Shown piece by piece: positions 1 to 8,220 of a DNA stretch of 64,000 nt (within the stretch, counting starts at the first letter, position 1; every line of letters starts with the position of its first letter). Both the position numbers and the translations under genes were made by a program. The stretch is from Paragemmobacter amnigenus (GTDB taxonomy: Bacteria > Pseudomonadota > Alphaproteobacteria > Rhodobacterales > Rhodobacteraceae): the NCBI RefSeq assembly GCF_009908265.2, contig NZ_JAAATX020000007.1, positions 124,001 to 188,000 of the forward strand, given 5' to 3'. A model generated the notes under the pieces. The model worked only from the letters and a program-made list of their open reading frames with translations, did no database searches and was not told the origin of the DNA.

Positions 1-19
1 CGGCTTTACCGCCTGATCC

Positions 20-1144
20 CTAGCCGATCACCGAGCGCCCTACCCTTTCGTCATAATGCCGCTTGAGCCGCTGGAGCGCGATCCGCAGGACGATCTTGCC
101 CGAACGCGCGGCCCAGCCCATGCGGCGTTCGGTGGTTTCGATGCCTTCCAGAAAACAGCAGACGCGCAAGGCCACATCGGCCAGACCGGGGCCAAGGTCA
201 CGCAGCGCCTCGGCCACGCGGTCACGCGCGGCGCGGGGGCCGTCGGCGATGCCGCTGTCGGGGCCGAAGCTGCCGCGATCCCCTGCCGCGAGGAAGCGGT
301 CCCAGTTCTGGGCTACGCGCGGGCCCATCTGGGCCAGTTCGAAATCCTCGCGCAGGCGTTCGGCGATGCGGACGAGGTCATGCGACAGATAGGGCTTTCC
401 GTCGCGGTCGAGCTTGCGGCCAAGCGCGGTGACAGGGCTTTCGGCTGCGTTATAGCGCAGGCGACGCGGGCCGTCCCCCGCGGGCGCGTCGCGTTCGGCC
501 ATGTCGCGATGCTGGGAGGCGTAGATGAACTGTGCCTCGCGTACGCCACCCGCGCGCATCTCGTCCTCGGCCAGCAGGCGGCGGAGGGCTCCGCGACCGG
601 CAGAGGTGATGCGGTAGGCGGCAACCTTGCCCGGGCGATCGCAGGCGATCCAGTCCTTCAGGGCGAAGGCTTGCGCGATGTTGCGTTCGACCACGCAGAG
701 GCGCGACTGGCGGCCGTCGGGCTGTTCGCGCAGGACCACGGCGCGATCGAGTTCGCTGGAAATGGCTAGCACCGAGCCGGGTTCGGCAAGTCGGCGCAGG
801 ACGCGGCGCGCCTCGGCGGCGAGGGTGGCGGCATCCTGCGGCAGGGCATCGGGGCGGGGATGGGCGGTCATGGCGGTGTTGTCCTTTGGGGACGCGCCCC
901 CCTGCCCCCGACCCGCGCCCGCGGCACCGCGCAGCGCGTCGAGCGCCGCGTCAACCAGAGGGTCGTCACGGCGCGTCTCGCATTGGCGGACCTGACGCAG
1001 CACGGTCGAGGCCGCCACGCCATCACGGCGGGCAAGTTCGCGCAGCGAGGTGCCACCGGCGGTATGGTCAAGATAGTGGCGCACCGAAACGGGCAGCCAT
1101 TGCGGCAGGGTATCGGAAACAGGGGGCAGCGTCGGGTGATGCAT
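20..1144 (-). CDS. DUF6456 domain protein with N-terminal helix-turn-helix
   Basis: A 374-residue soluble protein. Residues about 20-70 look like a helix-turn-helix (the stretch SLRELARRDGVAASTVLRQV), which suggests DNA binding. The C-terminal third (about 225-370, with YLSHDLVRIAERLREDF and a region ending in ALQRLKRHY) matches the DUF6456 family as I know it from Rhodobacteraceae. I chose the ATG at 1144 because AAGGA lies about 8 bases upstream; a TTG 13 codons earlier has no ribosome site. It is divergent from the DUF6477 gene, and the two share a 208-base intergenic region that carries repeated GCGCAAC motifs, so it may regulate itself and its neighbour. That is inference. The target and the physiological role are unknown. 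Confidence 0.8.
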   Translation of the reverse strand: MHHPTLPPVSDTLPQWLPVSVRHYLDHTAGGTSLRELARRDGVAASTVLRQVRQCETRRDDPLVDAALDALRGAAGAGRGQGGASPKDNTAMTAHPRPDALPQDAATLAAEARRVLRRLAEPGSVLAISSELDRAVVLREQPDGRQSRLCVVERNIAQAFALKDWIACDRPGKVAAYRITSAGRGALRRLLAEDEMRAGGVREAQFIYASQHRDMAERDAPAGDGPRRLRYNAAESPVTALGRKLDRDGKPYLSHDLVRIAERLREDFELAQMGPRVAQNWDRFLAAGDRGSFGPDSGIADGPRAARDRVAEALRDLGPGLADVALRVCCFLEGIETTERRMGWAARSGKIVLRIALQRLKRHYDERVGRSVIG

Positions 1145-1278
1145 GTCTTGTCCTTCTCGCGCCCCGTTCAACAGGCCGGACAAGGCCGAAGCCGCGTCCG
1201 GTTGCCGGAAAATTAATGAATAACGGGCCGCAAACCGAGAATTGTTGCCCGAGTGTCAACAAAAACTTACACCTGCGC

Positions 1279-1315
1279 GCGCAACTCTGCAACTGCGCGC
1301 AACGCAGGGTTGCGC
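1279..1315. promoter_or_regulatory. Repeated GCGCAAC motifs between divergent genes (possible operator)
   Basis: GCGCAAC occurs at 1279-1285 and 1297-1303 (18-base period) and in inverted orientation as GTTGCGC at 1309-1315. The last two copies could form a 7-base-pair hairpin. The cluster lies 37-74 bases upstream of the DUF6477 start, in the region shared with the HTH protein gene. An operator role is inference from spacing and location only. Confidence 0.35.
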
Positions 1316-1352
1316 ACCCCTAGGCTGGAAACGTCCAGTTCAGGAGGTTGCC

Positions 1353-1655
1353 ATGTCCCGTCGTTCCGCCCTTGCCCAGACCCCGAACGTGCCCGAGAAC
1401 ATGCCGACAGACCGGCGTCCGCGGCTTTTGATGGCAGCGGCGCGGCACGGGTTGATGGAGTATCGCAGGGACCGTGACCTGCCGCGCCTGCTGCGCGGCG
1501 AGACACCGAAGGGAGGGGCCGTTCTGGAGCGGCTGGTGGCGCTGGAGGCCGAGACCGAGGCCGCGCGGCGCGAGGGGAGTCCGCAATGGAACAGCGTGCG
1601 CCATGTCGAATTGCTGATCGCGCTTCTGGCCGAACAAAGGTTGCGCGGGCTTTAG
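1353..1655 (+). CDS. DUF6477 family protein
   Basis: A 100-residue, arginine-rich, probably cytosolic protein. The core RRPRLLMAAARHGLMEYRR followed by LPRLLRG and a second helical block (VLERLVALEAETEAAR, then HVELLIALLAEQRL) is the pattern of the DUF6477 family of Rhodobacterales. No catalytic motif is visible and the function is unknown. The start is the ATG at 1353, preceded by AGGAGG 5 bases away; the longer open frame from 1242 has no such site. It is transcribed divergently from the DUF6456 gene and converges on the MttB-like gene, with a GC-rich hairpin between. Confidence 0.8.
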   Translation: MSRRSALAQTPNVPENMPTDRRPRLLMAAARHGLMEYRRDRDLPRLLRGETPKGGAVLERLVALEAETEAARREGSPQWNSVRHVELLIALLAEQRLRGL

Positions 1656-1663
1656 CCATGTAT

Positions 1664-1688
1664 GCGCCCCCCGACCGGCGGGGGGCGC
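1664..1688. terminator. GC-rich hairpin between convergent genes
   Basis: A 10-base-pair stem (GCGCCCCCCG paired with CGGGGGGCGC) with a 5-base loop lies between the stops of the DUF6477 gene and the MttB-like gene. No clear T-run follows on either strand, so a bidirectional terminator role is likely but not certain. Confidence 0.5.
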
Positions 1689-1695
1689 GGAGGGA

Positions 1696-3252
1696 TCAGA
1701 TGAAGGCGTCCGGCATGGAGGCCTTTTTCTTGGCCACATATTCGTCCAGCGATTCCCGGATGCCTTCGTCCAAGGCGGGTTGCTGGTAATCGGCCAGCTG
1801 CTTTTTCACCCGTTCGTTGGCCAGTTGCATCGTATCGCGGCTGCCTTCTTCGGCCCATGTCTCGAAGGGTTTGTAGTCGAAGAGGTCCGACCGCCAGAAG
1901 GCCGATTTGAAATTGGCCTGCGTGTGCTCGCAGCCCAGATAGTGGCCGCCCGGACCGACTTCGCGGATGGCGTCCATGCCCTGCCCGTTCTGGTCCATGA
2001 AGATGCCCTGCGCCAGATGGTGCAGCGTGCCGAGCTGGTCGGCATCCATGACGAATTTCTCGTAGGAGGAGACCAGCCCGCCTTCCAGCCAGCCGCAAGC
2101 GTGGAGCATGAAGTTCACACCCGCGAGCAGTGCCATGTTCAGGCTGTTGGCGGTTTCATAGGCGGCCTGCGCGTCGGGCAGTTTCGAGCCGCAGAAAGAC
2201 CCGCCCGAGCGGTAGGGCAGACCCAGACGGCGGGCAAGCTGCCCTGCGCCATAGGTGATGTGTGCGGCTTCGGGGGTGCCGAAGGTGGGCGCGCCCGAGT
2301 TCATGTCGATGGAGGTCACGAAGGCCCCGAAGATCACCGGCGCGCCCTTGCGGATGAGCTGGCTGTAGGCCACGCCCGCCAGAACCTCGGCCAGGACCTG
2401 CGTCAGGGTGCCTGCGACCGTCACCGGCGCCATGGCCCCGCCCACGATGAAGGGCGACACGATCGCGGCCTGGTTCGCCTTGGCATAGACTTCCAACGCG
2501 CCCATCATGATGCTGTCGAAGGTGAGCGGCGAGTTGATGTTGATGAGCGAGGTCATCACCGTGTTCTGGTCGACGAAATCCGACCCGAACAGGAGTTTTG
2601 CCATCTCGACCGAATCCTCGGCGCGGCTGGGTTCGGTGACAGAGCCCATGAAAGGCTTGTCGGACAGCGTCATATGGGCGTGCAGCATGTCGAGGTGACG
2701 CTTGTTCACCGCCACATCGGTCGGCTCGCAGACCGTGCCGCCCGAATGGTGCAGCCATTTGGACATGTAGCCCAGTTTCACGAAGTTGCGGAAATCCTCG
2801 ATCGTGGCATAGCGGCGGCCGCCTTCCATGTCGCGCACGAAGGGCGGGCCGTAGACGGGGGCCAGAACCAGATTGCGCCCGCCGATATCGACGTTGCGGG
2901 CCGAGTTGCGCGCGTGCTGGGTGAAGGTCGAGGGCGCGGTGGCACAGAGTTTGCGCGCCAGACCGCGGGGGATGCGGACGCGTTCGCCCTGCACGTCGGC
3001 ACCGGCATCCTTCCAGCGCTTCAGCGCCTCGGGGTTCTCGGGGAAGTTGACGCCGATTTCCTCAAGGACGGTTTCGGCGTTCCATTCGATGATTTCGAGC
3101 GCCTCGTCGTTGAGGATCTCGAAGTTGGGGATGTTGCGCTGGATGAACTTCGCGGTGTCAAGGCTGACCGCGGTGCGTTCCGCCCGCCGTGCCGAACCGC
3201 CGCCGCCGCGCACCCGACGTCCTGCCCCTGCTGCAACATCCATGTCGCTCAT
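1696..3252 (-). CDS. Trimethylamine methyltransferase (MttB) superfamily protein, non-pyrrolysine
   Basis: A 518-residue cytosolic protein of the MttB superfamily, whose members move a methyl group from quaternary or tertiary amines to a corrinoid protein. Family-like stretches include NVDIGGRNLVLAPVYGPPFV (about 120-140) and a C-terminal GPGGHYLGCEHTQANF (about 450). The reading frame is continuous with no internal UAG, so it lacks the pyrrolysine of true MttB and resembles the glycine-betaine type (MtgB) or related demethylases. I chose the ATG at 3252 because GGAG precedes it by 6 bases; the frame extends 4 codons further. No corrinoid protein gene is adjacent. The substrate cannot be read from the sequence; betaine, proline betaine or carnitine are possible. 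Confidence 0.85.
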   Translation of the reverse strand: MSDMDVAAGAGRRVRGGGGSARRAERTAVSLDTAKFIQRNIPNFEILNDEALEIIEWNAETVLEEIGVNFPENPEALKRWKDAGADVQGERVRIPRGLARKLCATAPSTFTQHARNSARNVDIGGRNLVLAPVYGPPFVRDMEGGRRYATIEDFRNFVKLGYMSKWLHHSGGTVCEPTDVAVNKRHLDMLHAHMTLSDKPFMGSVTEPSRAEDSVEMAKLLFGSDFVDQNTVMTSLININSPLTFDSIMMGALEVYAKANQAAIVSPFIVGGAMAPVTVAGTLTQVLAEVLAGVAYSQLIRKGAPVIFGAFVTSIDMNSGAPTFGTPEAAHITYGAGQLARRLGLPYRSGGSFCGSKLPDAQAAYETANSLNMALLAGVNFMLHACGWLEGGLVSSYEKFVMDADQLGTLHHLAQGIFMDQNGQGMDAIREVGPGGHYLGCEHTQANFKSAFWRSDLFDYKPFETWAEEGSRDTMQLANERVKKQLADYQQPALDEGIRESLDEYVAKKKASMPDAFI

Positions 3253-3451
3253 CGCTGTCTCCATGCCTTTGCGCCGCCGGAAAAGGGCGCATCCTTTGAC
3301 CCGCTTATGCGCCCAAATGAGGGTAAGCCGGTCGCCGAATCCGGCGCTTGAGGTGCAAAAACGACATGTCGGGAAACGGCCAGCGACCTTGCCGTCGCAG
3401 CAGGTGCGGAAGCGGGCGTGCGCCGCCGCGACGGCGCGCGCCCGTCCTGTG

Positions 3452-4060
3452 TCAGGGGGCTACGGTGACCTTGGCCATGTAATCCGGCGCGTCGACGGCG
3501 CCGTTTGCGTCGGGATCGCCCTTCTTGATGGCGTCCACCACCTCCATCCCTGCGATGACGCGGCCCACGACGGTGTATTGCCCGTCGAGATGCGGCGCGG
3601 GGGCGAACATGATGAAGAACTGGCTGTTGGCCGAGTTCGGGTCCATCGAACGCGCCATGCCCACGACGCCACGGTCGAAGGTCGCGGCCGAGAATTCGGC
3701 GGCGAGGTCGGGTTTCGTCGACCCGCCCATGCCCGCCTGTGCCAGATCCCCGCCGTTGCGGCCGAATTCGACATCGCCGGTCTGGGCCATGAAGCCTTCG
3801 ATCACACGGTGGAAGACCACGCCGTCATAGGCGCCTTCCTGTGCCAGCGCGGTGATCTGGGCCACATGGGCGGGGGCAAGGTCCGGCGCCATGTCGATGG
3901 TGATGGTGCCTGTGGTGGAACCCGCCACCTCGATCACCAGATTGGGGCCGGGGCCGTCGGTGGCGTCCTGTGCGGTGGCGGTCTGGGACAGCGCGAAGCC
4001 GCCAAGCGCGGCAAGGCCGAGCGCGAAGAGCCCCCCTGCGATCAGACGGTCACGCGACAT
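3452..4060 (-). CDS. Peptidyl-prolyl cis-trans isomerase, cyclophilin type, exported
   Basis: A 202-residue cyclophilin. Residues 1-30 form a signal peptide (LIAGGLFALGLAALGGFALS, cleavage probably after TATAQ), so it should act in the periplasm on folding proteins. The cyclophilin motifs FHRVIEGFMAQTGD (about 83-96) and NSANSQFFI (about 142-150) are intact, including the catalytic arginine of FHR. Its start overlaps the end of the upstream cytosolic cyclophilin gene by 11 bases, so the two are co-transcribed and probably translationally coupled. The pair looks like a duplication that gave one exported and one cytosolic copy. Confidence 0.93.
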   Translation of the reverse strand: MSRDRLIAGGLFALGLAALGGFALSQTATAQDATDGPGPNLVIEVAGSTTGTITIDMAPDLAPAHVAQITALAQEGAYDGVVFHRVIEGFMAQTGDVEFGRNGGDLAQAGMGGSTKPDLAAEFSAATFDRGVVGMARSMDPNSANSQFFIMFAPAPHLDGQYTVVGRVIAGMEVVDAIKKGDPDANGAVDAPDYMAKVTVAP

Positions 4061-4559
4061 CGGCGGCCACCCGGACGGTGATCATGCGGTCGGGGGTCGC
4101 CGGCGGCTCGCCCCGCGTGATCTTGTCGACATGGGCCATGCCCGAGATGACGCGGCCATAGACCGTGTACTGGCCGTTCAGGAAATGGTTGTCGGTGAAG
4201 TTGATGAAGAACTGGCTGTTCGCGCTGTTCGGGTTCATCGACCGCGCAGCCCCCAGCGTGCCGCGGTCATGCGGGATGCGGCTGAATTCGGCCGGCAGAT
4301 CGGGATAGGACGACCCGCCCGTGCCCGCGCGGCGCAGGTTGAAGTTGTTTTCCATGTTGCCGTTTTCCACATCGCCAGTCTGGGCCATGAAGCCCTCGAT
4401 CACGCGGTGGAAGGCCACGTTGTCATAGGCCTTGTCGCGGGCAAGCTGCTTCATCCGTTCGCAATGCTTGGGGGCGATGTCGGTGAGAAGCTCGATCACC
4501 ACCTCGCCGTCTTTCAGCGTCAGGATGATCGTGTTCTCGGGGTCTTTGATCTCGGCCAT
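4050..4559 (-). CDS. ppiB: Peptidyl-prolyl cis-trans isomerase, cyclophilin type, cytosolic
   Basis: A 169-residue cyclophilin without signal peptide, expected to isomerise proline peptide bonds in the cytosol. Motifs FHRVIEGFMAQTGD (about 53-66) and MNPNSANSQFFINF (about 108-121) carry the catalytic arginine and the substrate-binding phenylalanines. GGAACC precedes the ATG. It is the first gene of a two-gene unit with the exported cyclophilin and is divergent from pgk across 140 bases that must hold both promoters. Confidence 0.93.
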   Translation of the reverse strand: MAEIKDPENTIILTLKDGEVVIELLTDIAPKHCERMKQLARDKAYDNVAFHRVIEGFMAQTGDVENGNMENNFNLRRAGTGGSSYPDLPAEFSRIPHDRGTLGAARSMNPNSANSQFFINFTDNHFLNGQYTVYGRVISGMAHVDKITRGEPPATPDRMITVRVAADVA

Positions 4560-4699
4560 GGGGGTTCCTTCGGGTTTCTTGATGCGGGGAACCTAATGGC
4601 GCGGGCGGGCCAAGGAAAGGGGTGTGCGTTCCCGCGCGGTTGACGGGCGCGCCGAAGCGGCGGAAAGAGGGGCATGACTCGCGGGAACTGGAGGCGATG

Positions 4700-5890
4700 A
4701 TGGGCTGGAAGACGCTGGATGACGTGGCACTGGCGGGCAAGACCGTGCTTGTGCGCGTGGACATCAACGTGCCGATGGAGGGCGGGCGGGTGACCGACGC
4801 CACGCGGATCGAGAAGATCGTCCCCACGGTCGAGGACATCGTCGCACGCGGCGGCAAGGTGGTGCTGCTGGCGCATTTCGACCGGCCCAAGGGCAAGGTC
4901 GTGCCCGAGATGAGCCTGCGCCATGTCGTGGGTGCGCTGGAGGCGGCGACGGGGCGGAAGGTCATATTTGGCGAGGATTGCGTGGGCGATGCCGCGCGGG
5001 CGGCGATTGCGGCGGCGGGTGCCGGGGATGTGGTCCTGCTGGAAAACACCCGTTTCCACGCGGGCGAAGAGAAGAACGACCCCGCGCTGGCGCAGGGGAT
5101 GGCCGCGCTGGGGGATGTCTATGTCAACGACGCCTTCTCGGCCGCGCATCGCGCCCATGCCTCGACCGCCGGAATCGCGGGGCTGCTGCCCACCGCCGCG
5201 GGTCGGCTGATGGAGGCGGAGCTGCGCGCGCTGGAGGCGGCGCTGGGATCGCCCGCGCGGCCCGTGGTGGCCGTGGTGGGCGGGGCGAAGGTTTCGACCA
5301 AGCTCGACCTTCTGGGCAATCTGGTGACCAAGGTCGACCATCTGGTGATCGGGGGGGGCATGGCCAATACCTTCCTCGTCGCACAGGGGATCGAGGTCGG
5401 CAAATCGCTGGCCGAACGCGACATGGCCGATACGGCGCGCGAGATTCTGGGCAAGGCGAAGGTGGCGGGCTGCACGATCCATCTGCCGGTCGACGTGGTC
5501 GTCGCGCGCGAGTTCAAGGCGGGTGCCGCGAACGAGACGGTGGCGGTGACGGCCTGCCCTGCGGATGCGATGATCCTCGACGCCGGTCCGCAGACGGTGG
5601 CGGGGCTGGTAAAGGTGTTCGAGGGTGCCAAGACGCTGATCTGGAACGGGCCGTTGGGTGCCTTCGAGATCGAACCCTTCAACGCCGCGACCAATGCGGC
5701 GGCGCAGGCCGTGGCGCGGCTGACCAAGGCGGGTGGCCTGATCTCGGTCGCGGGCGGGGGCGATACGGTGGCGGCGCTGAACGCGGCGGGGGCAGCGGCG
5801 GACTTCACCTTCATCTCGACCGCCGGAGGGGCCTTCCTCGAATGGATGGAGGGCAAGGACCTGCCCGGCGTTGCGGCGCTGATGGGCTGA
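4700..5890 (+). CDS. pgk: Phosphoglycerate kinase
   Basis: A 396-residue glycolytic and Calvin-cycle enzyme, interconverting 1,3-bisphosphoglycerate with ADP and 3-phosphoglycerate with [13 protein letters not shown] (about 18-27), the [10 protein letters not shown] phosphate-binding loop (about 56-65), [15 protein letters not shown] (about 114-128) and the C-terminal nucleotide loop GGGDTVAAL (about 351-359) are all present, and length is normal. Two ATG codons are adjacent (4697 and 4700). GGAGG at 4690-4694 is better spaced for 4700, which also gives the usual MGWKTLDD start. A BON protein and the class I aldolase follow on the same strand, a glycolytic neighbourhood common in Rhodobacter relatives. 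Confidence 0.97.
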   Translation: MGWKTLDDVALAGKTVLVRVDINVPMEGGRVTDATRIEKIVPTVEDIVARGGKVVLLAHFDRPKGKVVPEMSLRHVVGALEAATGRKVIFGEDCVGDAARAAIAAAGAGDVVLLENTRFHAGEEKNDPALAQGMAALGDVYVNDAFSAAHRAHASTAGIAGLLPTAAGRLMEAELRALEAALGSPARPVVAVVGGAKVSTKLDLLGNLVTKVDHLVIGGGMANTFLVAQGIEVGKSLAERDMADTAREILGKAKVAGCTIHLPVDVVVAREFKAGAANETVAVTACPADAMILDAGPQTVAGLVKVFEGAKTLIWNGPLGAFEIEPFNAATNAAAQAVARLTKAGGLISVAGGGDTVAALNAAGAAADFTFISTAGGAFLEWMEGKDLPGVAALMG

Positions 5891-5947
5891 CGGGAACGAA
5901 GCCCGCGCGGTGCGGTTTCCCCTGTCGCCAGACGGAAGGGGATGGGG

Positions 5948-6178
5948 ATGCAGGACGACTCACTGCCGCCGCGTGCGGATCGGGCCATGATGGCGCGGGT
6001 CCTGTCCGCGCTGTCTGACCCGGAACTCGGGCTGGGGGACCTTCAGGTCGAGTATATCGAGGATACCATCGTCCTGCGCGGCCGCGCCCCGTCCGAGACG
6101 GCGCGAGAGGCCGCGGGGACCATCGCTCTCACCGTGGGCGGGGTGGCGGGCGTGTCCAACCGGATAAGCGTCGGATGA
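5948..6178 (+). CDS. Small BON-domain-like protein
   Basis: A 76-residue protein, about the size of a single BON domain: RVLSALSDPELGLGDLQVEYIEDTIVLRGRAP followed by an alpha-helical stretch and GGVAGVSNRISV. This follows the BON order (helix, strand with LxG, helix, V-strand with V.N.I). BON domains bind phospholipid or act as small docking modules. No signal peptide is visible, so it is probably cytosolic. GGAAGG is placed better for the ATG at 5948 than for the one at 5942. It lies between pgk and the aldolase gene on the same strand, but a link to glycolysis is unsupported. Confidence 0.75.
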   Translation: MQDDSLPPRADRAMMARVLSALSDPELGLGDLQVEYIEDTIVLRGRAPSETAREAAGTIALTVGGVAGVSNRISVG

Positions 6179-6317
6179 GGTTTCGCCATGGCCCGCGCGA
6201 CCGGCGGAAAAAAGTGACGAAAGGCGGGGATGGTTGCGCTAACCTGTTTGCGAAGGCGATCCCGCTTGCCTAAACGGGCGCAAGGCCCGCGATTTGACCG
6301 AAAAGGGATGTGAGAGA

Positions 6318-7247
6318 ATGCGCGCGACGAAGACCGTCCAGAAGATCCTGAGCAACTACGAGGGCGAGGCGCCCGGCGTGAAGGCGAACCTCTGCCGGAT
6401 GCTGATGGAGGGCAAGCTGGGCGGGACGGGCAAGATGATCATCCTGCCGGTCGACCAGGGCTTCGAACATGGCCCCGCGCGGTCCTTCGCGGTGAATGCC
6501 GCAGGTTACGACCCGCATTACCACTATCAGCTGGCGATCGACGCGGGGCTGTCGGCCTATGCCGCGCCGCTGGCCAACCTCGAGGCGGGGGCGGACACCT
6601 TTGCGGGCCAGATCCCCACCATCCTGAAGATGAACCATGCCAACAGCCTGATGTCGGGCACGGCGGGCAAGAATCAGGCGGTCGTTGCCTCGGTCCAGGA
6701 TGCGCTGCGGCTGGGCTGCTCGGCCATCGGGTTCACGATCTATCCGGGGTCGGACATGGCGCTGGACATGTACGAGGAGATCAAGGAACTGCGTGCCGAG
6801 GCGGCGGCCTGCGGGATTGCCACCGTGATCTGGTCCTATCCGCGCGGCGAGGCGCTGTCGAAAGAGGGCGAGACGGCCTTTGACGTGACCGCCTATGCCG
6901 CCCATATCGCGACCATGCTGGGCGCGCATATCATCAAGGTGAAGTTGCCGTCGGACTATCTGGAACAGGACGAGGCGAAGAAGGTCTACCTCAAACAGCA
7001 GATCGACGGGTCGACCATGGCCGCCCGCGTGCGCCACATCGTCGATGCCTGCTTTGCGGGGCGCCGTCTGGTGGTCTTTTCGGGCGGCGCGGCCAAGGGC
7101 GAGGATGCGGTCTATGACGATGCGCGCGCCATCCGTGACGGTGGCGGCAACGGATCGATCATCGGGCGGAACAGTTTCCAGCGGCCGCGGGCGGATGCGC
7201 TGGCCATGCTGAACAAGCTGGTCGACATCTACAAGGGTCGCGGCTGA
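6318..7247 (+). CDS. fbaB: Class I fructose-bisphosphate aldolase (DhnA/FbaB type)
   Basis: A 309-residue Schiff-base aldolase of the DeoC/FbaB/LacD fold that splits fructose-1,6-bisphosphate into glyceraldehyde-3-phosphate and dihydroxyacetone phosphate. The start of the barrel has ILPVDQGFEHGP (about 42-53). The strand HIIKVKLPSDY (about 206-216) carries the candidate Schiff-base lysine, and FSGGAAKGEDAV near 255-266 plus GGNGSIIGRNSFQRP near 275-290 form the phosphate site. I chose the ATG at 6318 with GAGAG just upstream. It lies downstream of pgk and the BON gene on the same strand, 139 bases from the latter, so it may have its own promoter. This family differs from the metal-dependent class II enzyme. 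Confidence 0.93.
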   Translation: MRATKTVQKILSNYEGEAPGVKANLCRMLMEGKLGGTGKMIILPVDQGFEHGPARSFAVNAAGYDPHYHYQLAIDAGLSAYAAPLANLEAGADTFAGQIPTILKMNHANSLMSGTAGKNQAVVASVQDALRLGCSAIGFTIYPGSDMALDMYEEIKELRAEAAACGIATVIWSYPRGEALSKEGETAFDVTAYAAHIATMLGAHIIKVKLPSDYLEQDEAKKVYLKQQIDGSTMAARVRHIVDACFAGRRLVVFSGGAAKGEDAVYDDARAIRDGGGNGSIIGRNSFQRPRADALAMLNKLVDIYKGRG

Positions 7248-7347
7248 GGCCGGTAAGCTCTCCGCGCTTGGCGCGCGGGCAATCCGGAGGCATTGTGAAG
7301 GGGCGTTCCGCGACGGGCGGGGCGCCTTCTTTGATTGCGGAGAGATC

Positions 7348-7740
7348 ATGTTCAGACCGGTTCTGTTTGCTGCCGCCTTGTCCTGCCTTGCGCCCGCAGC
7401 CCATGCCTTCGAGATCGCCTTCACCTGGGACGGGTTGAAGCTGTGCAACACCGGCAATGCCAAAACGGTGAAAAGCCCCGCCTTCACCATCAAGGACGCC
7501 CCCGAAGGAACCGCCTTCATCAAGTTCCGGCTGGTGGACCGCGACGTGCCTTCGTTCAACCATGGCGGCGGCGTGGTGGCCTATGACGGCAGCGGAACGG
7601 TGCCCGCGGGCGCCTTCAGCTATAAATCCCCCTGCCCGCCCGGCGAGGTGCATACCTACGAGTGGACCGCCACCGCGCAGAGCAAGAAGAACGGCGGCAA
7701 ACTTGGTGTGGCCAAGGCGAGCCGGACCTATCCCGAATAG
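7348..7740 (+). CDS. Exported PEBP-like protein (YbhB/YbcL family)
   Basis: A 130-residue protein with a clear signal peptide (residues 1-20, ending in APAAHA), so probably periplasmic. The mature part contains SPAFTIKDAPEGTAFIKFRLVDRDVPS, then AFSYKSPCPPGEVHTYEW. This resembles the anion-binding pocket of phosphatidylethanolamine-binding proteins (D.D.P, then GPCPP...H.Y.W), although the first part is more divergent than in typical YbhB. Ligand and role are unknown. It follows the aldolase gene by 100 bases. GGAGAG precedes the ATG. Confidence 0.65.
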   Translation: MFRPVLFAAALSCLAPAAHAFEIAFTWDGLKLCNTGNAKTVKSPAFTIKDAPEGTAFIKFRLVDRDVPSFNHGGGVVAYDGSGTVPAGAFSYKSPCPPGEVHTYEWTATAQSKKNGGKLGVAKASRTYPE

Positions 7741-7890
7741 CGGCACGGGCGCGGCGGGCTGTTGCGCGAAAGTCCCAATCGGCGGATGCGCTGCCAGAGG
7801 CGGGGCCGTGACGCTTGGCCCGCGCGCGGGAATGTGGTCAAGTCATCTTAACGGACCCCCGTCAAGAGGGGCCGATAGAGGCAAGAGCAG

Positions 7891-8193
7891 ATGAACCAAT
7901 CCTCGGCGCGCCCGTCCCTTGGGGCCATGGTCTATTTCCTGTTGGCCTTCACGCTGGGCAGTTACTTCACCTTTGCCGCCGTGCAGGGCGACTATGGGGT
8001 CTTCAGGCAAGTCGAGATCGCCGCCGAGGCGGAGGAATTGCAGGCCGAGCGCGACGCCCTCGCCGCCGAACTGGCCCAGATGCAGAACCGCACGAAGCGG
8101 CTGTCGGACGAGTTTCTGGATATCGACCTGCTGGATGAACAGGCACGGGAAGTGCTGGGTTATGTCCGCGCGGACGAGGTCGTCATCCACTGA
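7891..8193 (+). CDS. FtsB/DivIC-like septum formation initiator
   Basis: A 100-residue bitopic membrane protein: a short cytosolic N-terminus, one membrane helix (about 13-33, MVYFLLAFTLGSYFTFAAVQG), then a periplasmic coiled coil (AEAEELQAERDALAAELAQMQNRTKRL) ending with LLDEQAREVLGYVRADEVVI. The size, the single helix, the coiled coil and the LDEQAREVLG-type tail match the FtsB/DivIC family, which links early and late divisome proteins. In many alphaproteobacteria this gene precedes the pyruvate dehydrogenase genes; here it converges on phoB. Confidence 0.85.
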   Translation: MNQSSARPSLGAMVYFLLAFTLGSYFTFAAVQGDYGVFRQVEIAAEAEELQAERDALAAELAQMQNRTKRLSDEFLDIDLLDEQAREVLGYVRADEVVIH

Positions 8194-8194
8194 C

Positions 8195-8210
8195 AGCCCC
8201 GCACGGGGCC
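8195..8210. terminator. Short hairpin between convergent ftsB-like gene and phoB
   Basis: CCCC-GCAC-GGGG with one more flanking pair lies between two convergent stop codons only 27 bases apart. It could end transcription in both directions. No T-run follows, so this is a weak call. Confidence 0.3.
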
Positions 8211-8220
8211 GTCCCCTGCC

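Noticed and set aside
7297-7333. Terminator after the aldolase gene
   Set aside because: GAAGG pairs with CCTTC before TTTG, but the inner stem is poorly matched, so I did not list it.
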